A DNA stretch of 64,000 bases from Scolanthus callimorphus (lineage: Eukaryota > Cnidaria > Anthozoa > Actiniaria > Edwardsiidae). The stretch is from positions 24,920,280-24,984,279 of the forward strand of contig CM066924.1 in assembly GCA_033964015.1 (NCBI GenBank), given 5' to 3'. The translations under genes were made by a program, and so were the position numbers. The notes below the pieces were generated by a model. It was not told the DNA's origin, did not search any database, and worked only from the letters and a program-made list of their open reading frames with translations. Positions within the stretch are counted from its first letter, which is position 1, and each line of letters starts with the position of its first letter. Of this stretch, positions 49,135-59,063 are shown piece by piece.

Positions 49135-50110
49135 ACATTGGGGATACTTGTCATACACTCAAGCTTTAATCGTACACGACGAGCAGAAGGATACCCTTCG
49201 AGATGCACTTATCCGCTTATGTATCGAGTTACGCCCTCTTGATGGGCCATTTGCAGTCGTCAGGACCAACCCCGCGTCTGCCTTCAAGGCACTAGTCGCG
49301 GAGAGAGCAGTTCAGGAAGTAGGAGAGGAGCTACTCAGACAGAATCCAGAAGGAGGTCCTACTAACCCCAAGGCGCTTGCCCTTGCAGTGGCTTCTCTTA
49401 ACTCCAGAATCCGGTCAAGAGGACTCTCGGCAAGAGAAATGGTCACTCAGCGTGATCAATTCACCAATGCACAGATCCCGCTGGTCGACCAAGACATCAT
49501 ACGCGAACAGCATGAAGCACGCCTAAGTAACCATGCTCATAGTGAGAAGTCCAAGGCCCCGTTAGGAAAGATCATGCACCCCCAACCAATTGAGGTGGGT
49601 GACCTAGTGTATCTACATCAGGATCGGGATAAAACCCGTAGTCGGAACAGATACCTTGTCGTCGCAGTGGACGGCAAATGGTGCAACATTCGTAAATTCG
49701 TCGGTGCGCAACTACGGAATCTTTCTTACCGCGTCAAGCTTACGGACAGCTACAAGGTTCCTCCCATGCAGAGCAGCGTCTCCAGTCATGGTACTAGGGC
49801 TGCGGTGTCCGACGATAGCGACAATGATGAGCCCCACGTTATTGTCAGAGTGCCGCCAACCCCCCCCCCCCCCCCCCCCCCCCCCTCGAGATATCGGTCC
49901 CGCTTGCACCTGATGATTCAGACAGATCCATGCCCCCGTGCAGATGACGCCCCCGAGGACCAAGCCGTCCCCGTTAGCAATGAGACGCAGCCCAGACGTT
50001 CAAGCCGCCTACGTCGCGCACCGGACCATTTGTCCGATTATAGACATAGACATAGACATGGTTTGTTGGTACCGTGTATATCAAAATACATAAGTATTAG
50101 GTTCCAATAA
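49135..50110 (+). pseudogene. LTR retrotransposon integrase, C-terminal part
   Basis: Open frame reading QALIVHDEQKDTLRDALIRL, ELRPLDGPFAVVRTNPASAF, VAERAVQEVGEELLRQNPEG, LNSRIRSRGLSAREMVTQRD, then a basic C-terminal region with VGDLVYLHQDRDKTRSRNRY. This is the end of a Gypsy-type integrase as found in cnidarian elements. The family normally has about 30 more residues between AFKAL and VAERAVQE, so the core has an in-frame deletion. RT and protease are absent upstream: 5'-truncated. A CCCC run (49861-49886) encodes a Pro stretch. Confidence 0.75.
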
Positions 50111-50165
50111 ATGGGTAGTTAAAAAAACAAAAATAGATAAAGTTTAGTCCGGCGGGGCGAGGCGA

Positions 50166-50430
50166 TGCCACTGACTTTTAGATTCATGTTCATAATCATT
50201 GTATTGACCGTAGCCATTCTACTTCATGGCTTCCCATGTTATTGTAACCGCTGTCCCAGTCGGACAGACGAAAGGAAAATAAGTCACGCCACTGGGTTAC
50301 CTGTGTTTGGACTAGACCCAGACCGTCGCGCCCTCCCTCAGGTCGGCCATTTGTAGTCGGATCATACTCTGTTGGTTTCTCTTAAATAAAGTCGTCGTGT
50401 TAGGATTTCGTACTCAGATTAATTGGCGCA
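50166..50430 (+). mobile_element. Probable 3' LTR of the truncated retrotransposon
   Basis: Starts TGCCACTGAC after a purine-rich GGCGGGGCGAGGCGA, ends GGCGCA, and contains AATAAA at 50385-50390. The TG...CA borders are inferred. No second LTR is in the window to compare. Confidence 0.35.
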
Positions 50431-50582
50431 TCTATAACTATAACTACCAGTTTCTATAACTATAACTACCAGTTTATTTGTGGTACCTTTAGCAATAGAA
50501 CGGGAGTATTTTCATCAGAGGATTGATTTGCAGATTGATTTTCCGTAGATTGAGACCGACTCATTGTTGTTTTCTTCCTCAG

Positions 50583-50645
50583 ATTATCGCCAAACTCAAG
50601 AAGGGCGTATCAGTTGAAGAGGAAGTAGAAGGATGCCCTTTCTAA
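50583..50645 (+). pseudogene. Kinesin-14 terminal exon, + strand
   Basis: After CTTCCTCAG: IIAKLKKGVSVEEEVEGCPF and a stop. The basic LKK helix after the motor suits a C-terminal-motor kinesin tail. It shares orientation with the 44.0-kb exon but not with the 34-38.6-kb ones. Confidence 0.5.
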
Positions 50646-50649
50646 GTAC

Positions 50650-52160
50650 ATTGTGCGTATTTAATTAGCAAATAGGATAGGCAATAGGTCAGGTAAAAAA
50701 AAAGATGTACCAGTAAAAATATCCCATATCAAGAAAGTGCTTTCGTTTTTATGGCAAATCCGCGCGGGTCGCCTGTGGTGCTCAAAACGTCACGTAACGA
50801 AAAACAGCTTCCTGTGGTACCGACGCGCTCGCCAAACTGGCCGAAATTTAGGCGGGGAAAATATAGCCAATCAGAATGTTCCTTGCACAGACACTTTGCA
50901 AATTAATAGATATCATATAACTCAGTGAAACCAATACCTCGGTGATTACACCAATTAATTCTGAATAAAACCTATTGGAGTGAATACATAGAGAATATTA
51001 CACGGTGGTGCGAAGATATGAGTTTTATTTTCGAGTGGCAAGAGTAAAATATTGTTTTGACACGAGAAAATGAAACTCATATCTTCAGAAAAAGAGCACC
51101 ATATAAAAACCACCAATGCCAGAGGTTGAAGTAGCTCTCTTTTGGAATAAGTTAAAATACTGATTAAAACTCGTGGCAGCTTTCAGGAGGTGTCCAAGGT
51201 TTTCGTAGCCTGACTATACATGTAATAAACTCTGTAGTTTTGTAAAGTTATCTCACAGTGCAAACTAGACACTTTGAGAGCCCAAAGGTGTCATTTCCTC
51301 AATTTCAAATTAAAGTTGACAACTGTGTGGCATAATTTGCAGAGGAGATATGATAATGACTTCTGAGAAGACTTGAACCATGCAGACTTGGGTTTTGGTT
51401 GTTGGAAATGGGGGATATATGGATTTTTTCTGGAATCACACAAGATGTGCCTGATTTATTCACCTGCATAAGAAGTAGTACACACAAGAATTGATCAATG
51501 TTGTACATACACTGCAAAGTGCCAAAAATATCTCCTGATGATTATACTGGATATCCTTAGTCATTTTCAAAAGGATGGTAAGTCACAGTAGCAACCATGA
51601 CTTTTCACATGGATAAGCTCTTAAATGTGATATTCCAGACACCAATGTCATGTAAAAACCTCTTATCAAAGCCATTGTGGGTCAGCCACCTCAAAATCCT
51701 AGGCTCTGGGAGGTCAAAATTTCACCCGACCATATATCTAGTAACTTCCTGGTATGATATTCCCCAGTGGCATTTGGAAATTCCGATGGGATGGGGGGTT
51801 TTAAGAGCTCGGAATTCTGATTGCAAGGGGGGTTTCCGAAGCTGGATTTCTTTAACTTGCCCGGAATTCTATATGCATGGGGGTGGTAAACCATTTTGGA
51901 AATTCTGAATGCATGGGGGGGTCAAAAACTAGTGCCGCCCGTGGGGAGGCTACCTTTATTTTCTGGAATTGCCCATTGCACCATGTGGTGTAGTCCCTGT
52001 ACAACAGTGATTGCAGCAAAGTGAAGATGGTCTTTAGACATACATTTCTTTTTGCCTCTATTTTATTATCTTGCAGTAGAATACAAGTTGTATTAAGACA
52101 TCTGAATAAGTTGTTTTCCTTCAGATTTCCATAAACACATGGGTGCAGAATATTTACTTT
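50650..52160. other. Spacer with palindrome and MITE pieces
   Basis: GAAGATATGAGTTTTATTTTC (51010) pairs with GAAAATGAAACTCATATCTTC (51065). GGAATTC/GGGGGG pieces near 51770-51930 resemble the 25570-25819 family. No gene. Confidence 0.45.
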
Positions 52161-52171
52161 CTGTACCAAAT

Positions 52172-52906
52172 TCAGTCACTGTAACCAGACCCATGTTCTC
52201 CAGATGAAGGTTTGGCCACACCAAAGTTCTTCATTGCCACTTTCATCAGGGTTGCTGAGATCAAGAAAAAAAGTATAAAATACTTGCATAAGAAGGGGGG
52301 ACTACCAGGATGAAAATTTTATGTATGTGATGCTTTCAGCTGTTTCAGAGATGCCAACCCCTGAATTTCAGACTGGGTTTTTTTTTCTAAACTGTAGAAG
52401 CATTGAATAGTAAATACTTTGTGTCGTCACTAAGGACTCATCTCCATTAGCCTTCTGAGTCTTTGGAGAAAAGCCCTCTCTATAAGAAAATGTGGGAGAT
52501 TCTAGGGTAAAAGCTGGTCTAGGAGTAACTTTGCCCAGCCCAACCCGACCCTTTTGTTATTTTGAAACAACAGGGACCCTTTAAAATACAAGCGAGGAAG
52601 GGGATCGAGGAAGCCAAATAGTCACAAGAATATGGACTGATTAGTTCAGTTTTCGTAGGCAGTGTTCCTTTGGAATTCATTTAGGAAATAAGTCTTAATA
52701 AGCAAATTAGTCGAAGACCATGCGATTAATACCGCGCTTCTTTGAGACGATCTCCGTGTTTTCTCAAGTATCTTCTATATTCTCAGAGCCACATCCTCGA
52801 CAAAAATATTAAAGCTTGAACTTTAAACCGTTTCTTAAGGCTACAATTAAATATTGCGCTGAAAATTGGCCAGAAATTCCAATCACCTACCTCCAGCGGC
52901 CGCCAT
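52172..52906 (-). CDS. Probable small three-exon protein, 67 residues
   Basis: - strand exons 52906-52887 (MAAAGG), 52518-52418 and 52254-52172 (stop TGA). They have GT-AG borders and matching phases, 204 nt in all. The product reads PAFTLESPTFSYREGFSPKT in the middle and TLMKVAMKNFGVAKPSSGEH near the end. I do not recognise the family. It is Ser/Thr/Gly-rich, without signal or membrane segment. The exon 2 donor (CAAA|GTATTT) is weak. An X-box lies 245 bp upstream. The small size leaves room for doubt, but total length and all phases agree. Confidence 0.5.
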
Positions 52907-53150
52907 GTTGTCGTTCTGGAAGGAAATGCAGTCGAACTTCTGGCCTCGGTTTTAAAACTCTTCCACTGTCTCGATTGTCTAGATTTTTTACCAGTGACTC
53001 GACCAAGATACTCTAGAAAGGCTTTCCGCTAAAATAATTCGCAGAAGGTTCCATATTAAACCTATTTTTTCCGTTTATTTGCCACACGCACCTTCACTGA
53101 AACCTTTGTATTTCTTCGTCCTATCTGACGGCTTTGCCAGCCAGATAGCC

Positions 53151-53163
53151 GTTGCTAGGTGAC
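53151..53163. promoter_or_regulatory. RFX X-box-like site
   Basis: GTTGCTAGGTGAC fits RYYNYY-N-RRNRAC. In animals, RFX factors bind such sites upstream of ciliary genes. Position suits the promoter of the small - strand gene. One match can occur by chance. Confidence 0.35.
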
Positions 53164-53445
53164 AGGCAGGCTAATCGATAATCGCGCGGGGGTCGTGAAA
53201 AAGGCCTATTGTCTTTGAAACTTTGCCCAAGTTCGGCTTCTATAGAAGCTACCCTTCGGGAGATGATTTTTTCTTTATTTTTCTGGTATTAAACCTGCGT
53301 ACGCCGTCCGTCCGTCGTCGTCCGTCCGTCCGTGTACACATGGGAACCCTGTGGTATGCAAAGAAAAAATTATATCTCCTCAAGGGAACATGCTAAGACA
53401 ACCATACTTGGGATATTTTGTCTATGCAACAAGGGGGGTGCTGCA

Positions 53446-54015
53446 ACACGGACACGTGATGTGACGTCATCGATGACGTCACCTATGCTTGAAAAATCAT
53501 TATCTCGTGAAGGGAAGACTAATTCAACAAAACTTGCTGGTGTGTAGTGTAATCTAGGCCACCAGATGAGCAAAATGAGGTGGTCACGTGATATGACGTC
53601 ATGGATGACGTCATCTATGCTTGAAAAATCAATATCTCGTGAAGGGAAGACTCGAAGACAACAAAACTTGGGTAGTGTAGTCTAGGCCACCAGATGAGCG
53701 AAATGAGGTGGTCACGTGATATGACGTCATCGATGACGTCATCTATGCTTAAAAAATGAATATCTCGTGAAGGGTAGACTCTAAGACAACAAAACTTGGG
53801 TAGTGTACTCTAGGCCACCAGATGAGCGAAATGAAGTGGTCACGTGATGTGACGTCATCGATGACGTCATCTATGCTTGAAAAATCAATATCTCGTGAAG
53901 GGAAGACTCTAAGACAACAAAACTTGGGTAGTATAGGCTAGGTCACCAGATGAGCGAAATGAGCTCGTCATCATGACGTCATCTATGCTTGAAAAATTAA
54001 TATCTCGTGAAGGGA
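53446..54015. repeat. 128-bp tandem repeat with paired TGACGTCA sites
   Basis: Five units of 124-132 bp. Each has CACGTGAT(G/A)TGACGTCATCGATGACGTCA followed by CTATGCTTGAAAAATCAATATCTCGTG. TGACGTCA starts at 53462, 53474, 53594, 53606, 53722, 53734, 53850, 53862 and 53974. CACGTG starts at 53453, 53585, 53713 and 53841. A CGTCCGTC simple repeat precedes it (53305-53335). Confidence 0.9.
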
Positions 54016-54652
54016 AGACTCTAAAGCAACAATGTAAACCATGTACACATGGGAATCTCTTTCATTCACACAGATAATTTTATAACCAGGAGCTCCGCTT
54101 TTAGCCAGTGGCTAAATCTATATTACCTCCAGCTTGAAAACCCTACTCCTTTCGGGCCGAGCATCCCCGTATAGTCCAATATAGGAAGTACCCCCCCGGG
54201 CGAGAACGATCAGATTATCTAGCTTCTTTGGAAATATCGAATCTATTTACTTTAGCTTGACGGAACACATTTTGCGAATACGCTTAAATAGCATGCAGAG
54301 ACATTCGCCTTTATCACACATGCGCCATCTTGAATTTTTCAGTCGATTTATTCAGCATGGAAACGAGGCCAAGCAGGGCGCGTGTTTTGCTCTCAAGTTG
54401 GAAAGCGAAGCCTGATGCTAGGATTTATGGTACAAAAGTTGACCAAACTACCAAAAGTACTCCTTATTTGTTTTAGAACCAAAAAGGTGATTGGCTCATT
54501 GCTTTTTTCTGCTTTACCGGGTCATCCTGGAAACAAAATGGCGGCGCGTGGCGAATGGCCAAGCGCGAAAGCCACCAATCAGAAATGCACAATACTGCAA
54601 AACGTTGTATTAATGGTTGAAATTCGTGAGATTGAAAGTTGAGTTGTTCGCG

Positions 54653-54751
54653 TTCATTACTACCCTTCGCCACCGCGCGATAAAGCGCAAAGAAAACAAC
54701 ACCGATATGAGTGTGACTCGTGCTGGGTGCCTGCGGACAATGGTACCACGC
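54653..54751. repeat. B2 split direct repeat of the Ngaro element
   Basis: 99 bp beginning TTCATTACTACCCTTCGCC and ending GGTACCACGC, same as B1 at 55314-55412. Confidence 0.9.
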
Positions 54752-55076
54752 TTTATTTATTTATTCTACACATAGGTCTACTAATACAGTAAATCAGGTG
54801 ATATCATGAGCTCTTATGACAAATGCATAAGCCTAATAGCTAATACTAAATAAAATGTACATCCAAAAACTTAAGTGCAAGTGCAGTTACAAGAATTCCA
54901 AAAATTTCTTATGTATACCTAAAAAAACAAAAAAAAACAAATACAATTCAAACATCAGCGCCCGATACGAAAACCCGGGATAAAACCCGTAAGGCAAAAA
55001 ACCCGGGAACGTACTCCTCGATCGAATGCGCTGATTTTAGTCTCGAGGATTAAGACTTTGACTAAACATCTCATGA

Positions 55077-55317
55077 AGTTTGGTAACAAAATACTCTACG
55101 GCGTCCAACAGGCGAGATGAAAAATTATCATAATTCTGCCGTATTTATACGAAAATTTCTAAAACCTTATGCTAAACGTAGTTATGTAATCTTACATCAT
55201 AAAACAATTGTTTTGTCGCGAAGAACAAACAATTATATAATTGTGATTCCATATGCTCAGAACCGTAATGAAAACGCTTTCCAACTGCACGATGTTACGT
55301 TGGAAAGCATTTATTCA
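55077..55317. repeat. A2 split direct repeat of the Ngaro element
   Basis: 241 bp from AGTTTGGTAACAAAATACTC to GGAAAGCATTTATTCA, repeated at 59051-59291. Confidence 0.9.
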
Positions 55318-55412
55318 TTACTACCCTTCGCCACCGCGCGATAAAGCGCAAAGAAAACAACACCGATATGAGTGTGACTCGTGCTGGGTGCCTGCGGACA
55401 ATGGTACCACGC
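55314..55412. repeat. B1 split direct repeat of the Ngaro element
   Basis: Abuts A2, sharing TTCA. Copy of B2. Confidence 0.9.
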
Positions 55413-55476
55413 GAGGCTAACAAAGACGAGAATCGACCGTGATTAATAGGGAACCTGAACATATGTTAACACGATA

Positions 55477-56463
55477 TTACAAGTTAATGGCTTTAGGAAC
55501 CTTTAACTTATCTTCTATGCTGATATTAATATAACTTTGTTTAGATTTGGCTGATTTCCAGCCAGCATGCTTATCGAGTAAACCTTCAGAAACACCGGCT
55601 GCATATGAAGCATTTGCGCCCCCCTTTTTAAGGCTATGAGTACCAAATGCCTTGACATCTTCTACAAACAAACTAATAGTTTCCTTGAAAATTTCTCTTA
55701 CTCTAGAATAACTGATTGAATGCTGAAGTGCAGAACCATTAGAAGAAAGCCTACAAACTAAAGGTTGATCAGGACTATTTGGCAATTTAGACAAAAGTTT
55801 CTCAGTGATACAAACAGGACATGTGATCTTATTCGATCTGGCAAAATAGAAATTGTGACCACGCGAGCGCTGGTCGTTTTTACGCTTCGAACATAAAATA
55901 GACATATGATCATGAAAAACTGAGACATGACTTCTGTTGATGTGAATTATTTCATCAGACCGCATGAGGCCAGCAAAAGCTATGATGAAAATAAAGCACG
56001 TCCTCAAATTATATAGAGAAGCCTGAGGAGTATTGAATCTCTCTGCAACTTTAGAAATTATTTCTATATCTAAGGACTGTTTTCCTTTAACGGGCTTACC
56101 CAAGAGACGTTTCGAAGCTTCTAAAAACTGTTTCACCAAACTACAATCTGTCGGGGAAGAAACCCCAGCTAATTCATGTGCCCATCTCACGCCATAAACG
56201 GCTGCCTCAATCGGCGCAGGAGAATTACAGGTTTCGGCTTTCTCTCTAAGATACAGGCAAAATAAAAAAGGTGGAACAGGAAACCGATTTAAGCCGAGAT
56301 TTTGTTTTTCCCATTTTTTCCAGTTAAGCCAGGCATTTTTATACTTTACATTAGTTGATGTAGCTCTGCAGTTAAGAATATAACTAGGAAGAGAGTCGGC
56401 AAGACTCTTTAGTTTGTCGCTCTTGAGTTCTTGCCTGTTTGACCAAATTCCAGCTTGGAACAC
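55477..56463 (-). CDS. Tyrosine recombinase of the Ngaro element
   Basis: 328 residues. An N-terminal SAM-like DNA-binding half (KYKNAWLNWKKWEKQN) is followed by the catalytic half: Arg of FAGLMRSDE (box I), GTHSLKKGGANASYAAGV (box II), HAGWKSAKSKQSYI with the His and the nucleophile Tyr. In box II the usual HxxR reads HSLK, Lys in place of the second Arg. The enzyme integrates the circular element DNA without target duplications. Frame is intact. It follows the RT frame by 49 bp. Confidence 0.9.
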   Translation of the reverse strand: MFQAGIWSNRQELKSDKLKSLADSLPSYILNCRATSTNVKYKNAWLNWKKWEKQNLGLNRFPVPPFLFCLYLREKAETCNSPAPIEAAVYGVRWAHELAGVSSPTDCSLVKQFLEASKRLLGKPVKGKQSLDIEIISKVAERFNTPQASLYNLRTCFIFIIAFAGLMRSDEIIHINRSHVSVFHDHMSILCSKRKNDQRSRGHNFYFARSNKITCPVCITEKLLSKLPNSPDQPLVCRLSSNGSALQHSISYSRVREIFKETISLFVEDVKAFGTHSLKKGGANASYAAGVSEGLLDKHAGWKSAKSKQSYINISIEDKLKVPKAINL

Positions 56464-56512
56464 ATCTGAAAGAAGGAATCAAAGGAGAAAAAACACAACG
56501 AAAGTGCGAGAT

Positions 56513-58483
56513 CTAAACTGAACCAGTAAAATCCAGTCTCAATGCCAACATTTTAAATTTCGGAGTAGACAAAAAGGCAGATTTCTTATTAGAATACACA
56601 ATGGTGGATCCCCTACCAGGAATAAACGTGTCCACAAACTTCGGCAAATACAAGTGATCCTTAACAAAATCCACAAAACGGCGCTCACGCGAGCATAATA
56701 ACGGCCAAAATGCAGCAGACTTCCATTCAGGTACAACTAACGTGCCCTTAGCCTTACAAGACTCCATATGAAATAAAACTGCGCTGACCAAGTAAGGTGG
56801 TGGACAAACATAATTGTTGCATTCTTTACCCCAGTCTTGCGTAAAACAATCTACGGCTTCTGTGCCAGGGCACCAAAACTTAGAATTGAAACGGGGCAAT
56901 TGGGAATTGTAATGACAAGCCATTCTGTCCACATGAAATGGACCCCACCTATTAGAAATTAGCTGAAACAGCTTTCGGTTTAACATCCAATCATCTGGAT
57001 CCACAATACGACTTAAATAGTCGGCAAACTGATTCTCAGCTCTGGGTATCCACTGTGCCTGAAAGGAAATACAATTAGTCATACAAAAATTAAAGATACT
57101 GAGAGCAATCTGCTGCAATTGCGCTACACGACTACCATTATGTACTATACGAACCACATTCTGGTTATCTGAAAAAATCTTTATCTTTTTTCCCGAAACA
57201 ACACCCTTAAAACTTTTTAGGGCTAAAAATATAGCCAACAACTCTCTCAAGGAGGAACTCTCTTTCTTCTCTGATTCATCCCACATTCCAGAGCAAATTC
57301 TCTGATCGCCGTCAAAAGCGATATGCGCACCATACCCAGAATCACTGGCGTCGCAGATTAAAACTGCGCTAGACGACAAAGGTCTATTAATCGGATAGCC
57401 ATTAAAGGCTTCAACATGAGACCACCAGAATTTTAGCTCATGCAATACTCCCTCTGGTGCGAAAAGCACGTCATTCCATGAATTTCTCATTTGAACAAAA
57501 AAATACATTTGCCTAGTGAACAACCTGGCAATAGGCCCAATGGCAACAGAAAGGGATATTACTAATCCGGCAACACTAGCCACACCCCTAACTCTAAGGT
57601 TAGGAAATTCGTTAATGAGCGTAGTCAAGTTTGACTTCAACTTTTTAATTTTCTTGTCGGGAACGATAAAACGCATTCTAATCGTGTCTATAACGACACC
57701 CAACCATTCCCCCAATTGACGTGGCTCCCAGTCCGACTTCTTAACGTTAAATTTCCAACCGGAATTCTCGAGATCGGATTTAACCAACAAACTCGCAGAT
57801 TTAGCATCTGACAGGGACCTGCAACCAAAAATTCCATCGTCAATATACAGAATGGCGAAAATACCCATAGTCCTCCAGCGTGCCACAAGTGGCTTAAACA
57901 TTTTAGTAAGTAAATGACAAGCGGAAGAAAGCCCGAAAGGCAAAACTCTGAAAACAAAGTACTTTACCTGACCGTTGTAAGACCAAGAAAATCCTTGAAA
58001 CTTCCAGAAATTAGGATTAATATCAAGGTGATGGTAGCCAGATTCTATGTCGAATGTAAAGAACCAGAAGTTTTCTCTAAACATAGTAGCTAGCGTAGGC
58101 AAGCCTTCATACTTAAATTTAAATTTCTTGATAAATGGATTAACGGACCTACTAAGGTCAAGAACTAAACGTAACTTACGGCCGCAAACTACTGAAAGCG
58201 GATTACAACAGTATGGTCTCGAAAAAACTTCTACAGCACATTTATTAAGCAAGAGTTCATTAATTGCTTGGGCAACAAAATCTGCGTTATCTAAGGCGCT
58301 TCTATTGTTCTTGATAAAGCAAGGCGGAGGAAAGCTAATAAATGGAATCATATAGCAGTTCAGAAGAACTCCAATAACTAGAGCTGATAACTGTAAATTA
58401 TTGAACCACCACGCTTTTGACGCCGATATGCGGCCTTGCACAGACTGAAAAAGACTGAGTAACGTCAGCGCTCTTGAATTCAA
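56513..58483 (-). CDS. Reverse transcriptase-RNase H of the Ngaro element
   Basis: 656 residues, uninterrupted. The RT shows KLRLVLDLSRSVN, FTFDIESGYHHLDI (motif A Asp), VLPFGLSSACHLLTKMF (motif B) and ILYIDDGIFG (YIDD, motif C). The RNase H shows LICDASDSGYGAH, SSSLRELLAIFLALKSF and IKIFSDNQNVV, with a final ADYLSR Asp. All expected acidic residues are present. A C-terminal linker with WGPFHVDRMACHYN, common in DIRS-type polyproteins, follows. The actual start is uncertain because the upstream gag is in another frame. Confidence 0.92.
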   Translation of the reverse strand: MNSRALTLLSLFQSVQGRISASKAWWFNNLQLSALVIGVLLNCYMIPFISFPPPCFIKNNRSALDNADFVAQAINELLLNKCAVEVFSRPYCCNPLSVVCGRKLRLVLDLSRSVNPFIKKFKFKYEGLPTLATMFRENFWFFTFDIESGYHHLDINPNFWKFQGFSWSYNGQVKYFVFRVLPFGLSSACHLLTKMFKPLVARWRTMGIFAILYIDDGIFGCRSLSDAKSASLLVKSDLENSGWKFNVKKSDWEPRQLGEWLGVVIDTIRMRFIVPDKKIKKLKSNLTTLINEFPNLRVRGVASVAGLVISLSVAIGPIARLFTRQMYFFVQMRNSWNDVLFAPEGVLHELKFWWSHVEAFNGYPINRPLSSSAVLICDASDSGYGAHIAFDGDQRICSGMWDESEKKESSSLRELLAIFLALKSFKGVVSGKKIKIFSDNQNVVRIVHNGSRVAQLQQIALSIFNFCMTNCISFQAQWIPRAENQFADYLSRIVDPDDWMLNRKLFQLISNRWGPFHVDRMACHYNSQLPRFNSKFWCPGTEAVDCFTQDWGKECNNYVCPPPYLVSAVLFHMESCKAKGTLVVPEWKSAAFWPLLCSRERRFVDFVKDHLYLPKFVDTFIPGRGSTIVYSNKKSAFLSTPKFKMLALRLDFTGSV

Positions 58484-59063
58484 ACAAATCTACTAAATTA
58501 ACGTCACCTGTTTCTAACTCGCAGAAACGAGTATCATGAAATCTCTCCCCATCACTTGCTTCCTTGGGCCGGCATAAGGGAGGCTGGGGCAGCTGCAAAC
58601 TGTGGCGCTTGACGAGCCTGCCACGAGAATTGATTTCCGCCGACATTGGCTGTGCTTGCATTGGACCCTCTTGAACGGTAACAATTTCTCCAAAAATGGC
58701 CGGGTTTACCACAGAGGAAGCATCCGCTTCTTCGAGGGCGTTTTTCACTTTGAGTAGTTGACCAGAATGTAGATCCTGCGTTGCGCCATCTAGAAGACAC
58801 GCCAGCTTCTCCTGGTGGCCATACAGCTCCTCATTTCCCTTAGCTTTAAACACATGACGAGCAGAGTTTTCTAACCGCATTTTTTTGACTGCAGAATCTA
58901 TGGATTCCTCACTTTGTCTCTTTAACTCATTTTTAAAATTTCCTAGCTCAACAGACAAAAAACTTTTCAGCTCAGATAGAATCTGAGGAGAACACGAAGC
59001 CGAAAGACCGGCAACTGGCTCTTCTTCCGGATCGCCCATAATCATACTAGAGTTTGGTAACAA
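58398..59063 (-). CDS. Gag-like frame of the Ngaro element (main frame)
   Basis: 221 residues. PQILSELKSFLSVELGNFKN and RQSEESIDSAVKKMRLENSA suggest a coiled N-terminus. GNEELYGHQEKLACLLDGAT resembles retroelement gag helices. The zinc knuckle is not in this frame but in the overlapping one (58552-58800). The last 85 bp overlap the RT frame. Confidence 0.7.
   Translation of the reverse strand: MLPNSSMIMGDPEEEPVAGLSASCSPQILSELKSFLSVELGNFKNELKRQSEESIDSAVKKMRLENSARHVFKAKGNEELYGHQEKLACLLDGATQDLHSGQLLKVKNALEEADASSVVNPAIFGEIVTVQEGPMQAQPMSAEINSRGRLVKRHSLQLPQPPLCRPKEASDGERFHDTRFCELETGDVNLVDLFEFKSADVTQSFSVCARPHIGVKSVVVQ
58552..58800 (-). CDS. Zinc-knuckle part of Ngaro gag in a second frame
   Basis: Frame offset from the main gag frame, containing CFLCGKPGHFWRNC (58722-58681), a CCHC knuckle of CX2CX4HX4C form for nucleic-acid binding. 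It ends at a stop before the RT frame. Either a programmed frameshift or an indel in this copy links the two gag frames. Confidence 0.65.
   Translation of the reverse strand: MSSRWRNAGSTFWSTTQSEKRPRRSGCFLCGKPGHFWRNCYRSRGSNASTANVGGNQFSWQARQAPQFAAAPASLMPAQGSK

Noticed and set aside
50165..50356. 63-residue frame with signal-like hydrophobic start
   Set aside because: Lies inside the probable LTR; no env-like feature beyond one hydrophobic stretch.
55117..55344. 75-residue frame, also at 59091-59390
   Set aside because: It is the A repeat of the Ngaro element read in an open frame; identical because the repeats are identical.
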